NCBI RefSeq assembly: GCF_016861695.1
Contig: NZ_BOLP01000004.1
Span: 248,001 to 312,000 of the forward strand
Source: Levilactobacillus andaensis
Lineage (GTDB): Bacteria > Bacillota > Bacilli > Lactobacillales > Lactobacillaceae
Reading direction: 5' to 3'
DNA length: 64,000 nucleotides
How positions within the stretch are numbered: position 1 is the first letter of the stretch; each line of letters opens with the position of its first letter. The notes beneath the pieces are model-generated. The model was not told where the DNA came from, made no database searches, and saw only the letters and a list, made by a program, of their open reading frames with translations. The translations under genes and the position numbers were made by a program. Below are positions 17,944-27,152 of the stretch, in pieces.

Positions 17944-18073
17944 ATTAGGTTCAATGATTAACGACCTTCGCCGACTAAAAATGCTGGTGAAGGTACATAA
18001 CCAAGTTAAAGAAAAAATTCTGTTGCCCATCTCTCGTGGGTGTTCAGCACATCAGTTAATGGAGGCGAGAGCG

Positions 18074-18268
18074 TTGAAGTTTATGACTAAAATGTTTGCG
18101 GGTCAGTCCCTGATCTCGTGGATTCTACAATTAATTTTAATCTATCTGGCATGGCAGGTTGCCGACCACCATATCGAAAACAACCTATGGACCATTGCCG
18201 GCGCGGGCGTGATTCTTCTGTTGACCTACATCAGTCTGTCCCACGACAGCAAGCAACGGAATAAGTAA
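18074..18268 (+). CDS. Small membrane protein of unknown function
   Basis: A 64-residue protein with two hydrophobic segments (about residues 9-28 and 37-56) and a basic tail HDSKQRNK. TTG 18074 is preferred because GGAGG lies 8 bases upstream; a longer frame from ATG 17954 lacks a ribosome binding site. It follows the GH127 gene by 130 bases. No family was recognised; a role tied to arabinoside uptake is only suggested by position. Confidence 0.55.
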   Translation: MKFMTKMFAGQSLISWILQLILIYLAWQVADHHIENNLWTIAGAGVILLLTYISLSHDSKQRNK

Positions 18269-18293
18269 GGATAAGTGATGTGAACTGGCTCGC

Positions 18294-18328
18294 ACTACGG
18301 CTGTCAGGGATTCCGCCTGCTGTGGGGA
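18294..18328 (+). repeat. 5-prime fragment of the structured intergenic repeat (copy H)
   Basis: ACTACGGCTGTCAGGGATT followed by CCGCCTGCTGTGGGG is nearly identical to the first 35 bases of copy C. The remainder of the element is absent. It starts 25 bases after the small membrane protein stop, in the same sense. 18329-18545 holds no recognisable gene. Confidence 0.7.
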
Positions 18329-18545
18329 AAATTTGATAGTGACAACGATTATAGGCCGTTCAGTGCTTTGTTTACTTTAGCAACTGATACACCATAATAG
18401 TTAAAACAAAATTTTCTGAGCTAACAGTCTACGCCAAGACTCCTATGGCAATCATGCACTATCCCCATTAGGAACGACTAGCCACTTGATTTGAAATATA
18501 GTCCATCTATGTCTCAACAGTTGTCATGTGAAAGTTCAATCTGAG

Positions 18546-18712
18546 CCGGAGGAGGCCAGAAATGGAGCCTGCCGTGCAAATGGCGTTAGCTAGCGTTTCT
18601 TGCTAGCTTAGGCCATGGGCGATTTTGAAGACACGCGGGTGCTTCAAATCGAGCGAGAAGCCCGCTTCACAGGCTGAAGCGTCCCCACAGCTGGCGGAAT
18701 CTCTGGCAGCCG
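18546..18712 (-). repeat. Structured intergenic repeat, copy B
   Basis: Closed by GCCAGAAAT/ATCTCTGGC (one mismatch) and CCTGCCGTG/CACAGCTGG. The hairpins are ATGGC.TTAGCTAGC/GCTAGCTTAG.GCCAT (18575-18613), CGATTTTGAAG/CTTCAAATCG (18617-18649) and AGCCCG...GGCT with the conserved apical loop (about 18658-18675). Its 5-prime end faces the start of the second GPH transporter gene, 69 bases away. Confidence 0.8.
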
Positions 18713-18781
18713 GAGTGCGACCATTTTAATTATCCTTCATCAATTACAAAAAGAAACATTATAGAAAGCGAGGAGTTTGTT

Positions 18782-20197
18782 ATGAGTTCTAATGCACAAC
18801 AATCGGACCATAACGTTGCGGCAGCGCAAGCGCTACTAAAGAATGACCGGTTACCCTTTCACCGGAAAGTAACTTATGGCTTTACGGATATGGCGGGGAA
18901 CTTGCTCTACTGTATCGTCGGATCTTACATGCTGTACTTCTTCACCAATGTCTTCGGTTTGGGTGTGGGGACTGCGGGTTCCCTGCTCTTACTGGGACGG
19001 GTCATCGACGCCATCGGTGCGCCAGTCATGGGGGTCTTAGTCGACCACACCCACAGTAAATATGGGAAGAGTCGGCCTTGGTTCTTGTGGATGGCCTTAC
19101 CATTTAGTATCTTCATCTGGTTACTGTTTACCACGCCAGCCCTGAGTGGCACGGCTAAAATCGTCTACGCTGGTGGGATGTACATTCTGGCCGAATTGGC
19201 CTACACGGCAATGTCGACCCCCATCACGTCTGTTTTGCCTAACTTGACGTCTAACTCTGACGACCGGATGTCAGCCAACTCGATTCGGTTGGTCTTAGGG
19301 AACGTTGGGAACTTCTTCGCCGTTACCTTCATCATGCCATTGGCAAGTGCTGTCGGCAAAGGTAACGACCAACGCGGCTGGTCCATTGCCGTTGGGATCT
19401 ACGCCGTTATCGCCTTCATCTTACTGATGATTGGGTTCTTGGACATGCGCGAAAAGAACATTGAAAACGACGAGATCATTACCATTAAGGAAAGTTTCAA
19501 GGCAACTAAGGGGAACTGGCCATGGATGTTAATCGTGGCGGCTAACCTGATCTACTGGACGGCCTATTCTGCCAGAAACGCTGCCTTGCCTTACTACTTC
19601 CAGTACAACCTGGACAACAAGGCCTTGATTTCATTCTTCAACGGCTTCTCGATCATTCAAATCATCGGGATGGCCTCCGTTCCATTCTTCGTTAAATTTA
19701 TGCACAAATGGGGCACGACCGTCTTCATGCTCGCCTTGACCATGGTCGGCCAAATCTGGATGGGCTTAGCTGGCGGCAACGTCACCTCTGCTTTGATTGG
19801 TTGGATTCTAGCATGTATCGGTTCCGGGTCCGCCTGCACCATGTTCTTCGCCATGGTTGGGGATACCGTTGACTTTGGTGAATGGAAGAGTGGTATTCGG
19901 GCTAACGGGCTGTTGACCGCGATGGGGGCGTCCTTCTGTATTCAAATGGGGGCTGGTCTCGGTTCTTTCATCGCTGCTAAGATCATGGCGGCCTTTGGCT
20001 TTACCGCTGCCAAGGCAACCCAATCCGCCGGTAGCTTAAACTCCATCAGCTTCACCTTCATCTGGATTCCAGTTATTATTTATGCGATCAGTCTGATTAT
20101 CATGATCTTCTACCGCAAGTGGGAAAACCACGAACCAGTTGTTACCGAAGACTTGGCTGAACGTCATGCGCAAGCCAAGGAAAGTGCGACTGACTAG
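18782..20197 (+). CDS. GPH-family sugar:cation symporter, copy 2
   Basis: A 471-residue, 12-helix transporter starting at ATG 18782 after GAGGAG. It shares the GPH signatures FTDMAGNLLYCIVGSYML, DAIGAPVMGVLVDHTHSKYGKSRPW and DTVDFGEWKSGIRANGL with the gene at 13067. Two GPH carriers with one GH127 in between suggest different but related arabinosides as cargo. It ends at a very strong terminator shared with the convergent araR gene. No operator or cre was found in its upstream region, which is instead occupied by structured repeat B. Confidence 0.88.
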   Translation: MSSNAQQSDHNVAAAQALLKNDRLPFHRKVTYGFTDMAGNLLYCIVGSYMLYFFTNVFGLGVGTAGSLLLLGRVIDAIGAPVMGVLVDHTHSKYGKSRPWFLWMALPFSIFIWLLFTTPALSGTAKIVYAGGMYILAELAYTAMSTPITSVLPNLTSNSDDRMSANSIRLVLGNVGNFFAVTFIMPLASAVGKGNDQRGWSIAVGIYAVIAFILLMIGFLDMREKNIENDEIITIKESFKATKGNWPWMLIVAANLIYWTAYSARNAALPYYFQYNLDNKALISFFNGFSIIQIIGMASVPFFVKFMHKWGTTVFMLALTMVGQIWMGLAGGNVTSALIGWILACIGSGSACTMFFAMVGDTVDFGEWKSGIRANGLLTAMGASFCIQMGAGLGSFIAAKIMAAFGFTAAKATQSAGSLNSISFTFIWIPVIIYAISLIIMIFYRKWENHEPVVTEDLAERHAQAKESATD

Positions 20198-20231
20198 GCA
20201 AGAAATAGCTTCAATCATCACCTAGCTTATA

Positions 20232-20285
20232 AAACAAACAGGAGCAGAATTAGCATTTCAGCTAGTTCTGCTCCTGTTTGTTTTA
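20232..20285. terminator. Strong bidirectional terminator
   Basis: AACAAACAGGAGCAGAA.TAGC / GCTA.TTCTGCTCCTGTTTGTT with A and T tails. It separates the convergent GPH transporter and araR genes; the stop of araR lies inside its right end. Confidence 0.9.
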
Positions 20286-21362
20286 TTTTTTCAACTGAAT
20301 CGCTGAGTTTCGTTCCACAATGGACGTTTGGTACGTGATTGGCTGGATGCTCTCGTGATTGAGCATCTTGATCAGCAGGTTCGCGGCATCCGCCCCCATG
20401 CGTTCCTTCTCGTGATTCAACGTGGTCAGGCTTGGCGTGAAGTATTCGCCCATCTTGTAGTTATCGAAACCGACGACCGAGATGTCTTCTGGGACACGCA
20501 AATTCTGTGATTTGAGGAAGTCGATGACTTCGATGGCCAATTGGTCGTTGTAGCAAGCAATGGCAGTTGGCGCATCGGTCTGCTTCAAGTAATTGGCGAT
20601 GCGTTCAAATAATTTGCCAGACTCTTCACCAGACTGATACATGATGATATTGCTCATGTAGGACAGTTCTGGGCGCTGTTGATAGGCCCGGACAAACCCG
20701 TTCATCCGGTCAACGCCTTGGATATCATCGACTTGGAAAATTCCCAGAATACTCTGATGACCGAGGCCGAAGAGGTAGTCCACCATTTCTTGTTCCGCGG
20801 TCAGATCGTTGGTATCCACATAAGGGAAATCAAGCGATGGGTAGTGGGCGTTGATGAATAGCGTTGGTAACTCATCATCCTTGATTTCCTGATAAAGGTC
20901 CTGGTTGGGATTAGGCAGGGCACTTTGCGTGGGTTCAATGATCAAGCCGGCAACCTTGCTGTCTAACATGCTGATCAGGCTCTTGCGTTCCTTGTCATGG
21001 TTGTTATGCGTGTTACTCAGGAGAATGGAGTAGCCTGCCTGTGAGAGCACCTGGTCGATTCCGGAAATGATGTTGGGGAAAATGTAGTCCGCGATGTGGG
21101 TCGTAATGACCCCAATCAGCTTGGTATCGGCCGGTGTCGACCAATCCTTATGCCAATCCTGAACGAACATCCCCCCACCCTGAATCCGGTAAATAAAGTG
21201 GTCACTCTCAAGGTCCCCCACCGCACGGCGCACCGTGTAGCGGCTGACAGAGTATTGCTTCATGAGTTCTGATTCCGTTGGTAATTTTTCATTGACCTGG
21301 TACTTACCAGATATGATATCTTCTTTTAAGCCATCTTTGACTTTTTGATATTTATTTTCCAT
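20283..21362 (-). CDS. araR: AraR-type arabinose repressor, copy 1
   Basis: A 359-residue chimera: an N-terminal GntR-type winged helix (YQKVKDGLKEDIISGKYQ, LPTESELMKQYSVSRYTVRRAV) is joined at about residue 75 to a LacI/GalR-type periplasmic-binding-like sensor (LIGVITTHIADYIFPNIISGID, PTAIACYNDQLAIEVIDFL, DISVVGFDNY). This is the AraR architecture, in which arabinose relieves DNA binding. ATG 21362 is used since the upstream GTG overlaps the GAGGTG site. It probably binds the palindromic boxes found before the arabinose genes. The base composition matches its neighbours, unlike copy 2. Confidence 0.9.
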   Translation of the reverse strand: MENKYQKVKDGLKEDIISGKYQVNEKLPTESELMKQYSVSRYTVRRAVGDLESDHFIYRIQGGGMFVQDWHKDWSTPADTKLIGVITTHIADYIFPNIISGIDQVLSQAGYSILLSNTHNNHDKERKSLISMLDSKVAGLIIEPTQSALPNPNQDLYQEIKDDELPTLFINAHYPSLDFPYVDTNDLTAEQEMVDYLFGLGHQSILGIFQVDDIQGVDRMNGFVRAYQQRPELSYMSNIIMYQSGEESGKLFERIANYLKQTDAPTAIACYNDQLAIEVIDFLKSQNLRVPEDISVVGFDNYKMGEYFTPSLTTLNHEKERMGADAANLLIKMLNHESIQPITYQTSIVERNSAIQLKK

Positions 21363-21398
21363 ATTGCACCTCACCGATGACCTAATTCTACCGGTTTT

Positions 21399-21412
21399 TG
21401 GGAACGTTTACA
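21399..21412. promoter_or_regulatory. Weak cre-like site upstream of araR copy 1
   Basis: TGGGAACGTTTACA read on the opposite strand matches the cre consensus at 12 of 14 positions. The remaining gap to 21736 is AT-rich and shows no gene or clear second site. Confidence 0.35.
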
Positions 21413-21736
21413 AATAAATTCTAGAAATAAATAAATTTATTATATAATTAATTCCAATCCAGGTTCGTTAAATTAAATAAGTAACCTTCTCACACCGATT
21501 GTCAGCCGGATAACTTTCTTAAAGACCGAATCATCTTTCCCTTGAATATGACCATCTTCTCAATTGATTATATAAACTAGTTTCTGTCAAAATACAGGCA
21601 TTACAACATCCGTTCATTCAAAAATTGATAACTATTTTCCTTAAATTTGATTAACCACCTTATCCTTAATAAAAAGGAATGGTCAAGCCAAGCCCAAAGA
21701 GTCAGCCTTGTTCTACCACTTCTTACTATGTATACA

Positions 21737-22807
21737 CTAGCGTTGAATAACTGACAATCGCTTAACAAGTTCTGGTTGATATGTAATCGACTTAACCGGC
21801 TCATGATTAAGTAGCTTAAGCAGCATATTACCAGCATCCGTTCCCATCCGCTCTTTCTCGTGGTTCAAGGTCGTCAAGCTAGGCGTTAAGTACTCGCCCA
21901 TCCGATAATTATCGAACCCAACTACCGAGATATCCGTTGGAACTTGCAGGTGTTGTGATTTCAAGAAATCAATAACTTCAATGGCTAGCTGATCATTATA
22001 ACAAGCAATGGCAGTCGGTGCATCGTCTTGATTAAGATAACTTGAAATTCGCTCGAATAATTTCTGAGATGTGTCGCCGGACTGATACATAATAATATTA
22101 CTCATGTATGACAGCTCTGGCCGTTGCTGATAAGCGCGAACAAAACCATTCATTCGGTCCACACCTTGTAAATCGTCCACCTGAAAAATGCCAAGAATAC
22201 TCTGATGGCCCTGTGCCAATAAGTAGTCCACCATTTTTTGTTCAGCTAACGTATCATTCATATTAACATATGGAAAATCCATACTTGGATAATACGAATT
22301 AATGAAGAGCATCGGCAACTCATCGTCCTTAATCTCATGGTAAAGATCCTGATTAGGATTCGGCAATGCACTTTGCGTTGGCTCAACGATCAACCCGGCC
22401 ACCCGACTATCCAACATACTAATTAAACACTGGCGCTCGCTAGCATGATCATCGTGAGTATTACTAATTAAAATAGAGTAACCCGCCTTAGAGAGAACTT
22501 GATCAATTCCAGCAATAATATTTGGAAAAATATAGTCAGCAATATGCGTGGTGACTACACCAATCAGCTTCGTATCGGGAGATGACCAATCTTTATGCCA
22601 ATCCTGAACAAACATCCCACCGCCTTGAATGCGATAAATGAAATGATCACTTTCTAAATCGCCAACAGCTCGACGAACGGTATACCGACTCACCTTATAC
22701 CGTTCCATCAGTTCTGATTCAGTTGGTAGCTTCTCATCCACTTGAAATTTTCCCGAAATAATATCCTGTTTGAGCCCGTCCTTAACCTTTTGATATTTAT
22801 TTTCCAT
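21737..22807 (-). CDS. AraR-type repressor, copy 2
   Basis: A 356-residue paralogue of the adjacent araR with the same GntR plus LacI-like architecture. The DNA-binding part is almost identical (NKYQKVKDGLK, RYTVRRAVGDLESDHFIYRI), as is much of the sensor. The C-terminus differs most (PVKSITYQPELVKRLSVIQR). At DNA level the two genes differ at very many synonymous positions and this copy is visibly richer in A and T. That fits separate ancestry followed by juxtaposition better than a fresh duplication. ATG 22807 is chosen because the upstream start overlaps GAGGTG. Both repressors probably recognise the same operator. Confidence 0.88.
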   Translation of the reverse strand: MENKYQKVKDGLKQDIISGKFQVDEKLPTESELMERYKVSRYTVRRAVGDLESDHFIYRIQGGGMFVQDWHKDWSSPDTKLIGVVTTHIADYIFPNIIAGIDQVLSKAGYSILISNTHDDHASERQCLISMLDSRVAGLIVEPTQSALPNPNQDLYHEIKDDELPMLFINSYYPSMDFPYVNMNDTLAEQKMVDYLLAQGHQSILGIFQVDDLQGVDRMNGFVRAYQQRPELSYMSNIIMYQSGDTSQKLFERISSYLNQDDAPTAIACYNDQLAIEVIDFLKSQHLQVPTDISVVGFDNYRMGEYLTPSLTTLNHEKERMGTDAGNMLLKLLNHEPVKSITYQPELVKRLSVIQR

Positions 22808-22989
22808 ATTACACCTCACCATTACCCCTATTCATTAATAACCGGCTGCTAGTAGCAAATGGTACCGCTTTCAATTATGAGTGCCTAGCTAATAGGTCGC
22901 TACCCTATTAGCCAAGATCCATTCTGCACTTAGGCCTCTATACTTATCTTATTGCGGTTCATTTTGCATGATTCATATGACCTAACTGA

Positions 22990-23027
22990 AAACAAAAGAG
23001 ACCTAATTCACAAGTGAACTAGATCCC
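22990..23027 (-). terminator. Terminator of the ABC/GH51 operon
   Basis: On the minus strand ATCTAGTTCAC/GTGAATTAGGT forms a stem followed by TCTCTTTTGTTTTC. It lies about 60 bases after the stop at 23083. Confidence 0.6.
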
Positions 23028-23082
23028 TAAAGTTTTTCAATTGTGTTCTTGCATGCCGTTAAGTGACCTGCCAAAGAACTCT

Positions 23083-24603
23083 TTAGTAATCGAAGGTTAA
23101 GACGCTCCATGAGTACCCCGATAACGTTGCCGTTTGTGCCTTGCTACCAACCTTAACGGTCAGATCATCGCATGGTTGTAAAGTTAGCGTTTCTGGATGT
23201 TCACGTGTATTCTTATCACCTAATTCACCTACTATATGTTCCATGTGCCCACTCTTAATTGTAGCTGGCAAAGCCATCGAAATGGTTTGTGCCTTTTCAC
23301 CACGGTTAACCGCAAACACCACATACGCTGAGCCAGTATCCATAACCACTTGGTCAATCACTGGAACATCTTGATAACGTTTCGTCGAATAGTTTTGACT
23401 ATCCGTTAACGAAGAAGCTACCACTGTTGAAGTGTCTGATAGGTTTGTCAAAATCGACTGAAGAACATAGTAAGTCGGGTTGGCCCACGCATTGCCGCCC
23501 TCATCCGTTAAGATTAGCGGAATTGTATTAACCAGTAATGCTTGACATGACAGTTTGACCCGATCACCATGTCTCAAAATCGCCAATGCCATGGAACCAA
23601 ACAACAACGTATCTGCTAAGTCAAAGTAGCACCAGTCGACAGGATTATGTTCTCCCCATGGCTGTGGCTTCTTCTGTGAGAAGTGATGAACATTCCACTC
23701 ATCAAATGAAATCTTCATTGTCTTATCACTATGCTTCAGCGCTTTAACTGCATCAGCAATAGTCGCCACCTCATCAATTTGCTTATCAAACTCACGAGAC
23801 CGCGCCAAGTAAGTTGGCAGGTCGTCAGAGTCACGCAAAGCCTGTTGATCAAGGTTCTCCGACTGATCACGATCTATATAATTATGCATCGCAATATAGT
23901 CAACGTTGTCATAGGCTTCCATCAAAACCTTAAGATCCCATGAAGGATACGTGTCTAGTCGTGGGGTTGAACTCCCAACCAAGATTGTCTCAATATCTGG
24001 GTCCATCAGCTTCATTGCCTTTGACGTCTCATTGGCAAGGAGCCCATACTCTTCAGGTGTCTTTCTGGCAACCTGCCAGGGACCATCGAGTTCATTTCCC
24101 AAGCACCAATACTTAACACCGTAAGGTTCCGCATGCCCATTCTGTCGTCTCAGATTAGCCCAATCAGTATCGTATTTACCATTCACATACTCTAATTCAT
24201 GAAGGGCATCATCGATACCTCGAGTCCCTAAGTTGACCGTTAAAATTGGATTGTCTACGTTGGCCTGTTGAGTCCATTGGAAGAATTCATCTAGTCCAAA
24301 CTGATTGGTCTCCAGCGACTGCCAAGCGATATTCATCCGCTTCGGTCGGGTCACCTGATCACCAATTGTATCTTCCCAGTGATAACTAGATGTGTAGTTA
24401 CCGCCGGGATAGCGTAGTGTTTTTACACCGAGTGCGCGCACGAGCTTTAGTACGTCTCCCCGAAACCCTTCAGGAGTTGCTGAAGGATGACTGGGTTCAT
24501 AAATCCCTGTATAGATGACCGTTCCCATATGTTCTAGAAAAGAACCAAATAACTGTGGTCGGACATCAAATCGTTGTTCGTTGTATAAGTTTAATTTTGC
24601 CAT
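23083..24603 (-). CDS. Alpha-L-arabinofuranosidase, GH51 (copy 1)
   Basis: A 506-residue cytoplasmic GH51 enzyme (EC 3.2.1.55) that removes alpha-L-arabinofuranosyl groups from oligosaccharides. The acid/base glutamate lies in KYWCLGNELDGPWQ at about residue 175 and the nucleophile in KISFDEWNVHHF at about 295; the N-terminal RYPGGNYTSSYHWED is typical. It is the last gene of the minus-strand unit binding protein-permease-permease-DUF624-GH51, so cleavage is coupled to ABC import. It is closer in sequence to the GH51 at 34577 than to the one at 29487. The 22808-22989 gap downstream holds no gene. Confidence 0.94.
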   Translation of the reverse strand: MAKLNLYNEQRFDVRPQLFGSFLEHMGTVIYTGIYEPSHPSATPEGFRGDVLKLVRALGVKTLRYPGGNYTSSYHWEDTIGDQVTRPKRMNIAWQSLETNQFGLDEFFQWTQQANVDNPILTVNLGTRGIDDALHELEYVNGKYDTDWANLRRQNGHAEPYGVKYWCLGNELDGPWQVARKTPEEYGLLANETSKAMKLMDPDIETILVGSSTPRLDTYPSWDLKVLMEAYDNVDYIAMHNYIDRDQSENLDQQALRDSDDLPTYLARSREFDKQIDEVATIADAVKALKHSDKTMKISFDEWNVHHFSQKKPQPWGEHNPVDWCYFDLADTLLFGSMALAILRHGDRVKLSCQALLVNTIPLILTDEGGNAWANPTYYVLQSILTNLSDTSTVVASSLTDSQNYSTKRYQDVPVIDQVVMDTGSAYVVFAVNRGEKAQTISMALPATIKSGHMEHIVGELGDKNTREHPETLTLQPCDDLTVKVGSKAQTATLSGYSWSVLTFDY

Positions 24604-24608
24604 ATAGA

Positions 24609-25205
24609 TTAAAACCTCGAAAGTTTAGTCTCTAACTTCTTATGGTAAAAAGAAGCAAAGATAAAGTCTAAAAACGTCAAACTGAAGAACGCAGTAACTG
24701 GGAAAACCATTGCTACTAAGATCATCACAAACATAATAGCCGCAAATGCTAACGTCATCGGTAATTCAATAACGATATCAATCATCGCGTTCTGAAAGAA
24801 ACGCCCAAAGTGGAAGTCATCACGCATTGAGTATTCTTCAAGAACCATGTAAAACATTGCCGCGATAAACAGAAACAGTGAAATAACCAAACTTACTCGA
24901 ATGGGCGCAATTACTTTTGTGAACGCCTTCATGTAAACGTAATAGAACAGGATTGCTAGTGTTGACGTCACCAAACCAATCCCAAATTTCGTCCAAAAAT
25001 GACGTTTCAGCTCCTCAAAAAACTTTCTCATAATCGTTTCGTTACCCCGACCATAAATCCGAATTGCCGTGGTGATACATGCACTAATGATTGGATAAGC
25101 GAAGAAAACTGACGCAAAACCCATCGTCGCAAATACCCCAAGAATCAGATAATTTGTTAGCGGTATTAAGCCTAGGTACAGCCGGCTATTAAAGATCCGT
25201 GACAT
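24609..25205 (-). CDS. DUF624 (YesL-like) membrane protein
   Basis: A 198-residue integral membrane protein with about five hydrophobic segments, starting at ATG 25205 after AGGGGGA. It fits the DUF624/YesL family, commonly encoded with ABC importers for plant oligosaccharides; the molecular role is not established. It lies 5 bases upstream of the GH51 gene and 33 bases downstream of the permease gene, so it belongs to the same operon. It is basic and ends with an arginine-phenylalanine tail, without any enzymatic motif. Confidence 0.75.
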   Translation of the reverse strand: MSRIFNSRLYLGLIPLTNYLILGVFATMGFASVFFAYPIISACITTAIRIYGRGNETIMRKFFEELKRHFWTKFGIGLVTSTLAILFYYVYMKAFTKVIAPIRVSLVISLFLFIAAMFYMVLEEYSMRDDFHFGRFFQNAMIDIVIELPMTLAFAAIMFVMILVAMVFPVTAFFSLTFLDFIFASFYHKKLETKLSRF

Positions 25206-25238
25206 GCTTAGAGTTCCCCCTTATCTACTGTGTAAAAA

Positions 25239-26123
25239 TTATTCCTTCATACCTGACATTGCTGAACCTTGAACGAAGTACTTCTGAGCAAAGATGTAAA
25301 TGACAAACAGTGGCAACATAGAAATAACGGCACCAGCCATAACAGGACCGTAGAATGAGATATGTTGACCAGTGAACAGTGCCAACCCAGCAGGCAACGT
25401 CCGCATACTTGAAGTCGTCGTCAAAATCAATGGGTAAAGCAAGTCGTTCCAGTTGTTGGTTAACGTGAAGACCGCTAAAGCCATCAGTGTTGGCTTAGAC
25501 AATGGCAACATAATCTTCGTAAAGATCCGCCATTCGTTTAAACCATCTAATCGAGCAGCTTCGTCCAAGTCACGTGGCAATCCAACGAAGTTAGACCGCA
25601 TCATGAAAATCCCGAACGCAGTAGTTGCCCGTGGAACAATCAAACCAGTGTAGGTATCCAGTAAGTTCATCTTGTTCATTTCGATAAACAGAGGAATCAT
25701 GTAAACCATGAATGGAATCATCATGGAAACCATGACGAAGTAGTAGAAAGCCGTCTTCCCTTTGAATTCCATACGAGCTAATGCATAACCAGTCATGGAG
25801 TCTAAAACCAGAGAGATCAACATTGTAGCTCCGGCAAAGATAACGGTGTTCTTAACATAACCTAACAGAGGAATCGTATCCCAAACCTTAATGTAGTTTT
25901 GGAACGTGTACTTCCCAGAAAAGATGTGTGGTGGGTAAGTAATGATATCCTTTTCGTATTTAAATGATGACAATAGCAACCACAAGAATGGGAATACAAC
26001 AATCAAAATCAATAAGGACATGATAACTTTGAAAATGATTGACTTGATTACTTTATTCCGATGATAGTTACTTTTTTTAGTAGAATCAACGAGTTCAGTC
26101 GTATCAGCTGTTCGTGCTTCCAT
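25239..26123 (-). CDS. ABC sugar importer permease, MalG-like
   Basis: A 294-residue membrane protein with six predicted helices. The EAA loop that docks on the ATPase reads EAARLDGLNEWRIFTKIMLP. The C-terminal QKYFVQGSAMSGMKE is typical for MalG-type subunits of the CUT1 family. It works with the permease at 26206 and the binding protein at 27227. AAAGGA precedes ATG 26123. The ATPase is not in this operon; the MsmK-type gene at 32056 is the likely partner. Confidence 0.92.
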   Translation of the reverse strand: MEARTADTTELVDSTKKSNYHRNKVIKSIIFKVIMSLLILIVVFPFLWLLLSSFKYEKDIITYPPHIFSGKYTFQNYIKVWDTIPLLGYVKNTVIFAGATMLISLVLDSMTGYALARMEFKGKTAFYYFVMVSMMIPFMVYMIPLFIEMNKMNLLDTYTGLIVPRATTAFGIFMMRSNFVGLPRDLDEAARLDGLNEWRIFTKIMLPLSKPTLMALAVFTLTNNWNDLLYPLILTTTSSMRTLPAGLALFTGQHISFYGPVMAGAVISMLPLFVIYIFAQKYFVQGSAMSGMKE

Positions 26124-26205
26124 ATAGATTCATTCCTTTCGCGCCCTTTACGGGTAATCCTAACAAATATTGCCCACAAAGGACTTTATAGTCAAAATTG
26201 GGTGC

Positions 26206-27132
26206 CTATCTCATTTGCTTTTCCTTGTGACTCATGTAGAGGTTAGAGGAAACTGACAAAATGGCGATAATTACAAACAGAATTGTCGCAACGGCTGAAG
26301 CGTAGCCCAATTGATATGGTGCGGAGAACCCACGACTATAAATGTATTGAACGGCTGATTCAGTCTTGAACTCAGGACCACCAGCAGTAGTAACGTAGAT
26401 TTGGTCAAAGACTTGCATTGACCCAATCAAGTTCGTCATCACACAGAAACCTAATGATGGAATAATTTGTGGAATCGTAACGTGGAAGAATTGCTGTTTC
26501 TTGTTTGCCCCATCCATTTCAGCTGATTCATATAAACTTGGTGAAATAGCTTGAATGGCCGTCAACATGATCGTCATCGTCACACCAAAGTTCTTCCAAA
26601 CCGTCATAACGGCAATTGATGGCATAGCTAATGTTGCATCACGGAAGAATTGTGGGGTGTTCATGCCAAATTGGTGTAAAACATAAGGAATCCAACCAAT
26701 GTTAGGATCAAGTAACATTGAGAAGATAATCCCACTAGTGGTTAATGAACAAATAACAGGTACGTAGAAAACAGAACGAGAGAAACGGTTGAACAGAGTC
26801 GTCCGCGACAATGCGGCGGCGGCAACCGTCCCGACAATAACTTGTGTAGGCGTTTCTAGCAATGTGAAGTAAACCGTATGCCACATTGAATTAATCGCCC
26901 GTTGATCATGGAAGAACTGAATGAAGTTATCTAGACCAACAAATTTAGTACCCGTGAAGAAAATATTAATATTGAAAAAACTAAGTCCTAACGTCCCAAT
27001 TAATGGAATCACCATGAAGAATAGCAGGATGATGATGGATGGTGCCATGAATAAGTAGGCAGCATGCTTTGGTTGGTTCCAGAATCGGAAGAAGGAACGT
27101 TTTTTACCAACAGATGTATCGATCTCTTCCAT
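26206..27132 (-). CDS. ABC sugar importer permease, MalF-like
   Basis: A 308-residue membrane protein with six predicted helices and a short cytoplasmic N-terminus (VGKKRSFFRFWNQPKHAAYL). The EAA loop is YESAEMDGANKKQQFFHVTIP. It is the partner of the MalG-like permease in a CUT1 importer for oligosaccharides, here probably arabino-oligosaccharides. A strong hairpin lies between this gene and the upstream binding-protein gene. Confidence 0.92.
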   Translation of the reverse strand: MEEIDTSVGKKRSFFRFWNQPKHAAYLFMAPSIIILLFFMVIPLIGTLGLSFFNINIFFTGTKFVGLDNFIQFFHDQRAINSMWHTVYFTLLETPTQVIVGTVAAAALSRTTLFNRFSRSVFYVPVICSLTTSGIIFSMLLDPNIGWIPYVLHQFGMNTPQFFRDATLAMPSIAVMTVWKNFGVTMTIMLTAIQAISPSLYESAEMDGANKKQQFFHVTIPQIIPSLGFCVMTNLIGSMQVFDQIYVTTAGGPEFKTESAVQYIYSRGFSAPYQLGYASAVATILFVIIAILSVSSNLYMSHKEKQMR

Positions 27133-27152
27133 TTAACTCGACTCCTTTATAA

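Noticed and set aside
17954-18073. N-terminal extension of the small membrane protein from ATG 17954
   Set aside because: No ribosome binding site; the internal TTG at 18074 has GGAGG at good distance and gives a normal membrane peptide.
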